Positions 6,076-12,870 of a DNA stretch of 23,406 nt are shown here, one piece after another. This DNA comes from Candidatus Altimarinota bacterium. Lineage in GTDB: Bacteria; Patescibacteriota; Gracilibacteria; UBA4473. The stretch covers positions 1 to 23,406 of the forward strand of contig JAHDBZ010000016.1 in the NCBI GenBank assembly GCA_020630245.1, written 5' to 3'. The translations under genes were made by a program, and so were the position numbers. The notes under the pieces are model-generated. The model was not told the DNA's origin, made no database searches, and saw nothing but the letters and a program-made list of their open reading frames with translations. Numbering within the stretch: position 1 is the first letter of the stretch; every line of letters starts with the position of its first letter.

Positions 6076-9000
6076 ATGAAGTTTAAACCAACCTTCTCGG
6101 CTAACGATACTCGCGCCCATTTCATCTATCATGAAATCCCCCATCACCACGAGACCGTGAGCCAAAGTGATATCCCAGATCCTTTTGTAGAGATTAAGGA
6201 CAAACTCGATCGCGGTCGTGATGTAAAAGTTGCTAAGCTCAAACGTGGTTTTGGCGTCTATCTCAAAAAAGAAAATGACGTGACTATGAAAAAATCTGGA
6301 GAAATCGTTCCAGGAGAGTCATACGTCCTTTACATGAAAAAACTAAGACTTGAAGATCGGGCCTTTCGCGTACGCGGAGAACTAAACCGTACCAACCTTA
6401 ACGCCGCTCTAGAAAGAATTCGAGACGCCTACAACCGTGATAACGACCGCAAAGGCAAGGTTCGGGAGCGAGGCGATGTAGACGAATTTCATCAGAGTTT
6501 TGATGAGCGATTCCCGCCGAGCAGCCGTGAACGCACGATCGTAGAAACCCGTCATCACATGGGTCGGCTTGTGCATGAAACGACTCACCCACCGGTGACC
6601 TATGCTCCAACTCCAATCCAAACACCTCCTCCAGCGCCAGTTGCACCAGCGTCTTACACACCTCCAGTGGCCCCAGCACCAAAACCAAGAGTAATACCAA
6701 CTCCTCCAGTCAAACCAATACCGTTGTATCGACCGCCAGCTAATCCGACACCGTCAAAAGAATCGCTACAAAAAGGCCTTCCTGAAAAGCGAGGGCCTAT
6801 TATGACTAATGTTGCTGAGCAAAGCGGTCCAATTATGACAAACGCTCAATCTGAAAATGGACCGATTATGACCAATGTATCCAATAACGGTGGACCCATT
6901 ATGGCAAACAACCAAACTGTCACGGGACCGACGCTTAACGCAGCGACGTCAACAACGCCCGAAACTGCAAATCCAATCGTGCTACCATCTCTAGTCGAAA
7001 ATCAATCGCGAGAAGGCACCACAATTTTAGGTGGGATTGAAGGTGGGCAAGCGCTGTCTCCTGAAAAAATATACCAGGATCTAGATGTCGATGAGCAACT
7101 TCAATTTCTCAACTACTTTGCTTTCGAACAACTCACACCAGAACAACAACAAGAATTTAATCAGTACGCAGAGGATATTTTGGCAGATCCAGCTAATTTT
7201 GAAGCCTGGGTTGCAGAGTCAGATGAACCTATGATCCAAGAAGCCTACGCAGACTTTATGAAGCAACAGGCTGGCGCCGAGCACTTTACTCTGTTTAGTT
7301 ATTTCCTCATGGCTAACGGTCTAGAAGGGAAAGAAGTAGAAAAAAATTTGGGAGTAATTGCTCAAATCATGCAAGAAGAGAACAAGACTCTCGATCAAGT
7401 CATGAATAAATCTATAGCAACTCCAGCACTAGACAAAGCTCGCAATAGACTTAAATCCTCTTTTGCAAATTTCCAAAGGGATTTTCCAGCCCTTGAGATA
7501 TCAGATACGGCACAATTTCAATCTGATCACCAAGATCGCTTACATGCCATGGCTCAGCTAGCTCGCAAAGAAAAAAACACAGCCCTGGCCTCGCAAATTT
7601 ACGAACAACTCCTACAAGCGGAAGTCTCACAAGCTACGATCAGCAGTGACGTGCAGAAAAAGATCGACCGTGCGCGCCAAGAGCTCAGCAACGAGCTCAG
7701 TGACTATGATCTGCGACAAGGTTTAGAGGACATGGGTATCGAAGATCCAACCACGCTGCAAATCGAGCAAGCCCGCCAAGCCACCATAGACCAAGTCATG
7801 CGTGGCAAAGAACTAGAATTTCTCATCGGAGATAAAGCGCTCGATATGGATAACCCGCTGGTTAAAGAATACAAAGACATGAAAGGTATCGGCTGGTTTG
7901 ACCTGGCTGATGACACCAAGCGCACCATTCTCAAGGAAGCCATGATCACAGCAGTGATTGGTGTGGCTACACTCGGAACCGGTTTGGTCGCAGGAGGGAT
8001 CCTTCGCGGAGCCGCTCTCGGTGGACAAGCACTGGCTGGAGCCAGTCGCGGTCGACGCGCCTATGTGGCCGGTATGGGAATCCTTGGAGATACTATTGGG
8101 GCTCAAGCCGGTTACAGTCTCTCTCGTGCTGGTGTAGACAGCTATCGTAACGGCAGTGGCTTCATCGAGAACTTCAATGAAAACATGTGGGATCCAAAAC
8201 TAATGACCGCTAATGGAGTCAGCATGTTTGTAATGCGCCGGTTGCAAGTCTTTAGTCACGCCGGACACGGCATTAATCAACTCAGTACTGGTACACGAAT
8301 CAGTGCCAAAGCTGGTATCATTGGAGGAGCTAGTGCCGTCGAGACGGCCGTACTCACTGGAAAGATCAACCCTGCTGACCCACAATTTGCTCGGCAATTT
8401 ATGTTCAGCGCCTTATTTAACTCTTTTGCTGTTAAACAGGCCAAGCTGGGCAAAAGAAACATACCAAACCTCAGCACTATTGATAACGCTATGCAAACTG
8501 CGGGTGGGCGAATACAACTCCAGAAATGGATCAAAACTCCCAACCTCAAAAACCCTTTCAAACAAAGTCCAAAGACTAAACCTAACAAACCTCAACCGAG
8601 CCCAAGTCAGACCTCATTTGCCAATCGCGGTACCAATGAAATGTTCACTACGAATGGAAATCTACGCTATGGACGACTCAGTAATAATCGTCCTATGGAG
8701 GTGTCTGGATTTAAAAAAGGCGAAACCATGGGTCTGTACAAACTCAGTCGCAAGGTCGGTGAAATCGAACGCAAAGCCAATGGTGACATCGTCGTACGCC
8801 AAAATGGAAAGGTCGTCGACACCATCCCAAAAGGGCAAACTAAGCCCGTTAAGATCGACGGTGACAATGTCCGCCTCGCAAACGACACCAATCTCACTAT
8901 CACCAAAAATCCAAGTCGTCTAAAGCGTCCCAACTTAAAACCAAAACAGAACAATCTTGCCCCAAAGGCTAAAACCGACCTCAAACTTTCTGGTAAAAAT

Positions 9001-9279
9001 AAAATAAATTTTTCCACGAATGGGTTTAAAGTCGGAAATGCGGTCAACTTGCGTGGTATGAAATCCAACGTCGACTACACCATCGGTGGTAGCAATGGCG
9101 CCCGAGTCTCTATCGATCGCGGTACTAATATCGCCACGATTACCCCGAAAGGCGGTAAGTCCATCAGCGTAGCCCCAGGTGCTCCATCTACATCAATAAC
9201 GATTGGTAAAAACACCTACGAAGTAGCTATTACCCAAAGACTGAATCGTAAAACCGTTCGACTCGAACGTACGAGCTAA
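6076..9279 (+). CDS. Giant multidomain protein with Pro-rich stalk and GPIM repeats, unknown function
   Basis: 1067 aa, not recognised. Residues 1-28 end in HFIYHEIPHHHETV, like the starts of nearby large proteins. A charged region (30-170) is followed by a Pro-rich stalk (about 172-228), then five 11-residue repeats beginning GPIMTN or variants at 240, 251, 262, 273 and 284. A long acidic helical region follows (320-600). A Gly/Ala-rich hydrophobic segment at about 620-655 (AVIGVATLGTGLVAGGIL) may cross or insert in a membrane. The basic C-terminus holds two beta-rich units (about 853-945 and 977-1060), each opening FxTNG. The layout suggests a cell-envelope or surface protein (inference). 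It has its own promoter, and ends in TAA. Confidence 0.8.
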   Translation: MKFKPTFSANDTRAHFIYHEIPHHHETVSQSDIPDPFVEIKDKLDRGRDVKVAKLKRGFGVYLKKENDVTMKKSGEIVPGESYVLYMKKLRLEDRAFRVRGELNRTNLNAALERIRDAYNRDNDRKGKVRERGDVDEFHQSFDERFPPSSRERTIVETRHHMGRLVHETTHPPVTYAPTPIQTPPPAPVAPASYTPPVAPAPKPRVIPTPPVKPIPLYRPPANPTPSKESLQKGLPEKRGPIMTNVAEQSGPIMTNAQSENGPIMTNVSNNGGPIMANNQTVTGPTLNAATSTTPETANPIVLPSLVENQSREGTTILGGIEGGQALSPEKIYQDLDVDEQLQFLNYFAFEQLTPEQQQEFNQYAEDILADPANFEAWVAESDEPMIQEAYADFMKQQAGAEHFTLFSYFLMANGLEGKEVEKNLGVIAQIMQEENKTLDQVMNKSIATPALDKARNRLKSSFANFQRDFPALEISDTAQFQSDHQDRLHAMAQLARKEKNTALASQIYEQLLQAEVSQATISSDVQKKIDRARQELSNELSDYDLRQGLEDMGIEDPTTLQIEQARQATIDQVMRGKELEFLIGDKALDMDNPLVKEYKDMKGIGWFDLADDTKRTILKEAMITAVIGVATLGTGLVAGGILRGAALGGQALAGASRGRRAYVAGMGILGDTIGAQAGYSLSRAGVDSYRNGSGFIENFNENMWDPKLMTANGVSMFVMRRLQVFSHAGHGINQLSTGTRISAKAGIIGGASAVETAVLTGKINPADPQFARQFMFSALFNSFAVKQAKLGKRNIPNLSTIDNAMQTAGGRIQLQKWIKTPNLKNPFKQSPKTKPNKPQPSPSQTSFANRGTNEMFTTNGNLRYGRLSNNRPMEVSGFKKGETMGLYKLSRKVGEIERKANGDIVVRQNGKVVDTIPKGQTKPVKIDGDNVRLANDTNLTITKNPSRLKRPNLKPKQNNLAPKAKTDLKLSGKNKINFSTNGFKVGNAVNLRGMKSNVDYTIGGSNGARVSIDRGTNIATITPKGGKSISVAPGAPSTSITIGKNTYEVAITQRLNRKTVRLERTS
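6793..6957 (+). repeat. 33-bp coding tandem repeat (five units)
   Basis: Five 11-codon units, each starting with Gly-Pro: GPIMTNV, GPIMTNA, GPIMTNV, GPIMANN, GPTLNAA. The spacer residues vary (AEQS, QSEN, SNNG), and the last unit is the most degraded. The DNA is less alike than the protein, so the unit has been under selection rather than freshly duplicated. Confidence 0.85.
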
Positions 9280-9328
9280 AACACAGAGAAAATAATGCTT
9301 TCTGAGCACTTTTGAGCTTGATAAATTG

Positions 9329-9356
9329 TTGACAAATTTTCATTTTAATATATATT
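9329..9356 (+). promoter_or_regulatory. Predicted promoter of the 160-aa protein gene
   Basis: A perfect -35 box TTGACA (9329-9334), a 16-base spacer and TATATT (9351-9356). The predicted start near 9363 gives a leader of about 145 bases, by far the longest for any gene here. Inverted GAGCTT/AAGCTC arms (9313-9318 and 9362-9367) flank this AT-rich promoter. Confidence 0.65.
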
Positions 9357-9362
9357 TAAAAA

Positions 9363-9507
9363 AGCTCTTTGTCGTTTTCACCCCTTATTTGTCTCTCGAG
9401 TAGTACTTTTTCCGGCCGGAATGTAGTCTACCGCATGCCTCGGCATGTGTTTTTGCTAATCTTCCCCGGAGAGTATTACTCTCGGGGACAATAATGAGGA
9501 TATCATC
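9363..9507 (+). promoter_or_regulatory. Structured 5' leader with attenuator-like hairpin
   Basis: Three structures occur in order. First is a 12-bp palindrome TTCCGGCCGGAA (9410-9421). Second is a 7-bp stem CGCATGC/GCATGTG around CTCG (9432-9449) followed by five T, which has the form of an intrinsic terminator. Third is a strong hairpin (9464-9487; CCCC/GGGG and GAGAGT/ACTCTC, one bulged G). A Shine-Dalgarno GAGGA (9496-9500) follows, 7 bases before the ATG. A regulated leader (attenuator, riboswitch or thermosensor) is plausible; no known riboswitch class was recognised. Confidence 0.55.
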
Positions 9508-9990
9508 ATGCCATATAATTTACGCGTGGAACACGCAGTAGCCATTGTGCTCGGTTTAATTGTGTTAGGCTGGTTCTTGTTTTGGCCACGTGCCGGGAAC
9601 CAAAGCACGCCAGTGCCAAATCCAGGAAAATTTGTGCAACAGGCCATCACGCCTTCCAGCTACGCTGGTCGAGTAAAACTTGAACGCTTGCCAAGCGGTC
9701 GGTTAAAGGCGGTAGCTGCTACGTTTGGAAACTTCCCTGGAAGTAGCCAACTTACGGTTACCGATCTGGATTTCCGCGACGGAGGCACCATCTGGTACTA
9801 TTACGTCACTTCTGGCAATCGGACGGAGTGGTTCGCTACTCTCGAAGTCCGTAACACCCATAATATTGTTGCGGGCTTTCCACAAGCCCGTACATTGAAT
9901 TGGGCAAAGGTAACACCCGCTACGATCAAGCAAAACCCGGATATTATAACTCACGGTTACGGCACTAATCTTCAATACGGCTCGCCCTAG
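9508..9990 (+). CDS. Membrane-anchored small protein, unknown function
   Basis: 160 aa, not recognised. A single N-terminal hydrophobic helix (VAIVLGLIVLGWFLFW, about 11-26) followed by an Arg suggests a signal anchor with the rest outside the cytoplasm. After a Pro/Ser linker the domain (50-160) is beta-rich with many aromatics (GGTIWYYYVTSGNRTEWF). It is the only plus-strand gene here with a clear Shine-Dalgarno site and a long structured leader. Its stop codon sits in the centre of a 12-bp palindrome (CGCCCTAGGGCG, 9983-9994). These features, and a shared TCCCCG(G)AGA sequence on both flanks, set it apart and may mark an acquired cassette (inference). Confidence 0.78.
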   Translation: MPYNLRVEHAVAIVLGLIVLGWFLFWPRAGNQSTPVPNPGKFVQQAITPSSYAGRVKLERLPSGRLKAVAATFGNFPGSSQLTVTDLDFRDGGTIWYYYVTSGNRTEWFATLEVRNTHNIVAGFPQARTLNWAKVTPATIKQNPDIITHGYGTNLQYGSP

Positions 9991-10013
9991 GGCGCGTCTT
10001 TCCCCGAGAATTA

Positions 10014-10045
10014 AGTGCTCCTTTCGACATACTGAAAGGAGCGCT
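10014..10045 (+). terminator. Strong hairpin after the 160-aa gene
   Basis: AGTGCTCCTTTC (10014-10025) and GAAAGGAGCGCT (10034-10045) form a 12-bp stem with one G-T pair around GACATACT. The downstream sequence ATTTCTAAGTGTTTTT is only partly T-rich, so it is a probable terminator. Confidence 0.65.
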
Positions 10046-10074
10046 ATTTCTAAGTGTTTTTATTCATTTGAGTC

Positions 10075-10103
10075 TTGTGTTTTTCGTGTTTTTCTGGTAT
10101 AAT
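10075..10103 (+). promoter_or_regulatory. Predicted promoter of the 762/139-aa gene pair
   Basis: TTGTGT (10075-10080), a 17-base spacer and TATAAT (10098-10103). The leader of about 17 bases contains GATTTATGCATAAAAATC directly before the ATG at 10127, and matches the leader of the gene at 4658 in ATCTGATTTAT and AAAATCATG. Confidence 0.7.
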
Positions 10104-10126
10104 AATCTGATTTATGCATAAAAATC

Positions 10127-12415
10127 ATGGCGGAACTCAAAAACTACGAACACGCTGATCAAATCAGAAATCCAGATGACGGACAGTTATCGGGGGGACA
10201 CAACGATACCCGTCTGGAACGACAACAGGCACTAGCTCAGAACGAAGTCAATAAGTCTGGGGTGGACGGCCTGGCTGATTTCTTCGATACCGAAACGACT
10301 CGCAACCGACCACGGAACGTGCAGGATGTGATCCAAGACACACAGTCACGCGTCATGACCACCCTTACCAATGCCGCTAATGAGTACGTCAGCAGCCTTA
10401 ATCAAAGTTCCAGCGCGCGGCTCGAAGCGCTCGCCTGGAACCAACGCCGCGGTGATGTTCTCGCCCGGATCCAAAATATCAACGCCAATACCGCCCTATC
10501 AGCGACTGTCGCCGAAGGCTATGTCAATTTTCTCAAGGAAGCACAATCCAAAGCCACGAGCGAATGGGAAAAACAGAAAGCCACTAACCAAGAAGCTTTA
10601 GAGCAGTTTGGCTTTTGGGATAAGTTTTGGCATGCAGACACTCGCTATCAAAGATTTGAACAAAATGTCGACAATCGTCTCGATGACATGTTTGCGCGCC
10701 TGACAAATAATGCCAACACGATCCAGAGCTCGGCCGAAGCGCGCGTCAGTAACATGCAGTCTCGCATTGAGACACAGTGGAACGCCACCATTGCACCAGA
10801 CCAAAAACAGAATCTCTGGAATGAAGCCCAAACCAATATCAACGCGGCTAACATTGCCAGTGTTAATTTTACACATTTCAACGTACCTAATAACGATCAG
10901 GACAAAGTTGATTTCGTGGAAGCCCTTCGAAATCTACCTTTCATTCAAAAAGGGCTTAGTCTTCGACAAAACTCTACCGAGAACTACAACGCTCAGAAGG
11001 ATCTCATTGAAGCGACTCAACTCCAGGAAGACTACCTGGAAAAAGTTTCAAACTACCATTTCGAAAACGTTATCACCCTGCCAGAATTTACTGGCATGAA
11101 AGGTAATCCAGACAATGCGCCAGCAATACCTGCCCTGGTGAGCGCCATCGAGAAAGATCTCCGCAAAAACAAAGTAAACGTTGAAGACATTTTCCCAGCT
11201 GGGGTTAAAAAATCCGACCTCCTGACTAACACCGCTCGACTCGTCTACCTGGTCGAAGCCCTGAATAATACGACCAGCTATGCGAGTCACCTCGCTCCAG
11301 CAACACTACAAAGTCTGCTCGACTGGGTTACTGCGGCTGACGATAGCAGCGCTAATAAGGTTGAACAGTACGACAATACAGAAGCCATCGCGCAGTTTGA
11401 TATAGTAAACAATCCAACCACGGGACTCAATAAACAGCTAGAGGATTGCCTTACGACAAGTCAGTCTCTGAAAATCAGTACTGGAATCAGTCATTTTGAA
11501 GGTTTCGTAACGACGGCATACGATTTTGATAAAGACTGCAAAGTTGGATTCGAGAGTTATAAGCGAGTCAAAGATGCTTTTCCAGACAAAGATCGTCAAA
11601 CTCTAGACGATATATGGAGTAAGCTAAATGACTATGCCACAAAGATAACCAAACTAGCCGACCAATGGCACAGTGAAAAAGTCGCCCATGCTAAATGGAA
11701 AAAAGAAAAAACTACAGCTGAAAAAGAAAGAGACGACGTAGTCATACCAGCCGACGCATCGATCGCGACTATTCAGGCAACTATCGGAAACCCTGCCACT
11801 GGAAAATACGACAATGACACCGCCAGAACTGCAAACGTTGCCAAGCTCCAAAGCATCAAGCGCAAAGCTCTGGAAAGATATAAAACATACGAAGACAGTG
11901 AGCCAGGACTCTCTAGCTTCACAGACTTCGCCACGATGGACACTCAGCTCGCCACTTGGAAAAGCACCACGTTCACCCCATCAGCCAGCGTTTCTCCAGT
12001 CACGAAATCTCTCAACAAACGGATAAAAGATCAGCTATTTGATAGCTTTAGTACAGATCTCGAAAGCACCTACCTGTCACAAATGGAAGCCAATGATCAG
12101 TTTGAATTGCTCAAGAAAATGCACGTCGGAACACGCGTCAGAATAGAATTCAAAGATCTCGCCGCGAGTGCTGATCTAGAGTTCCCGAAACAATTAGAAG
12201 GCAGCACAAAGAAAAATTTCCGCATCAATCAGATCACTGACAAAGGTATCGAGTTAACCGCTCTAAGTGGTCTACAAACTATCACCCTGCTCGGACCAGC
12301 CGTCAAAGAGGGTGATCCATACAAAAACTGTATTATCCAGAACCGAGTTAGTGCCACTTCTCCGGCCAAAAAATCTGGGACGATGGGCATGGCCTTTAAT
12401 TTCCAAATGATCTAA
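10127..12415 (+). CDS. Large helical protein, unknown function, related in layout to the 959-aa protein
   Basis: 762 aa, not recognised. It is mostly polar helix rich in Asn, Gln and Ala, with no signal peptide or clear membrane segment. A Trp/Phe-rich patch (FGFWDKFWHADTRYQRF, 161-177) precedes a helix with NTIQSSAEARVSNMQSRI (197-214). Near 555-575 is a Lys/Glu-rich coil. The last about 100 residues are predicted beta-rich, starting MHVGTRVRIEF (about 664). Both the patch-helix and this tail have counterparts in the 959-aa protein. Its TAA overlaps the ATG of the next gene (TAATG), so the two are translated together. A structural or scaffolding role is only a guess. Confidence 0.8.
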   Translation: MAELKNYEHADQIRNPDDGQLSGGHNDTRLERQQALAQNEVNKSGVDGLADFFDTETTRNRPRNVQDVIQDTQSRVMTTLTNAANEYVSSLNQSSSARLEALAWNQRRGDVLARIQNINANTALSATVAEGYVNFLKEAQSKATSEWEKQKATNQEALEQFGFWDKFWHADTRYQRFEQNVDNRLDDMFARLTNNANTIQSSAEARVSNMQSRIETQWNATIAPDQKQNLWNEAQTNINAANIASVNFTHFNVPNNDQDKVDFVEALRNLPFIQKGLSLRQNSTENYNAQKDLIEATQLQEDYLEKVSNYHFENVITLPEFTGMKGNPDNAPAIPALVSAIEKDLRKNKVNVEDIFPAGVKKSDLLTNTARLVYLVEALNNTTSYASHLAPATLQSLLDWVTAADDSSANKVEQYDNTEAIAQFDIVNNPTTGLNKQLEDCLTTSQSLKISTGISHFEGFVTTAYDFDKDCKVGFESYKRVKDAFPDKDRQTLDDIWSKLNDYATKITKLADQWHSEKVAHAKWKKEKTTAEKERDDVVIPADASIATIQATIGNPATGKYDNDTARTANVAKLQSIKRKALERYKTYEDSEPGLSSFTDFATMDTQLATWKSTTFTPSASVSPVTKSLNKRIKDQLFDSFSTDLESTYLSQMEANDQFELLKKMHVGTRVRIEFKDLAASADLEFPKQLEGSTKKNFRINQITDKGIELTALSGLQTITLLGPAVKEGDPYKNCIIQNRVSATSPAKKSGTMGMAFNFQMI

Positions 12416-12834
12416 TGTCTAATCTCAATACCGATATCGTTAACTTCCTACAGTGGTTTAGTCAGTGTGAGGCAATTCCTGTCCAGACTCGACAGCAAAT
12501 CCTCGGAGCTATTATCGAGGCCAAAGGCATCACCCCCGATCTTGGTCTCAAGATTTCAGCAATTGTTAAGCTGCTACGCACGCGCATCGAGGCCGAAAAC
12601 GCTTTTCTCGCTGACCAAGTTCAATGGCTGGAAACCAACCTCCAACGAGAGACCAATCCGGCTACGTCAACCAAAGAAAGTTTTGTCCAAGCCGGCCTCG
12701 CTGAGATGGAAGCCACCGCTGAAAAATTTAAAACAGACGTAAACACCTACAACCAAAACGTTAGAGTCAAAGCCGAAACCGCTGAACATGCCGCTGAACT
12801 CGACCAAGTCGCTGCGCTCAAAGCTGCACTCTAA
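12415..12834 (+). CDS. Small helical protein coupled to the 762-aa gene
   Basis: 139 aa, not recognised. Nearly all predicted helix: an amphipathic N-terminal half (FLQWFSQCEAIPVQTRQQIL), then a charged coil-like C-terminal half rich in Ala and Glu (LAEMEATAEKFKTDV). There is no signal peptide or membrane segment. The start overlaps the stop of the 762-aa gene by one base (TAATG), implying reinitiation and a likely partner of that protein. No independent promoter was seen. Confidence 0.78.
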   Translation: MSNLNTDIVNFLQWFSQCEAIPVQTRQQILGAIIEAKGITPDLGLKISAIVKLLRTRIEAENAFLADQVQWLETNLQRETNPATSTKESFVQAGLAEMEATAEKFKTDVNTYNQNVRVKAETAEHAAELDQVAALKAAL

Positions 12835-12836
12835 TA

Positions 12837-12864
12837 TTGACTTTTTGGATAAAAATACTATAAA
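12837..12864 (+). promoter_or_regulatory. Predicted promoter of the 959-aa protein gene, likely leaderless
   Basis: TTGACT (12837-12842), a 16-base spacer and TATAAA (12859-12864). The ATG at 12871 lies 7 bases after the -10 box, the normal position of the transcription start itself, so the mRNA would begin at or next to its start codon. Confidence 0.65.
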
Positions 12865-12870
12865 AATAAC

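Noticed and set aside
8303..8923. A 206-codon open frame on the plus strand in another frame
   Set aside because: It lies wholly inside the 1067-aa gene, has no promoter of its own, and its translation is Ser/Leu/Arg-rich without recognisable domains. It is a shadow of the real frame.
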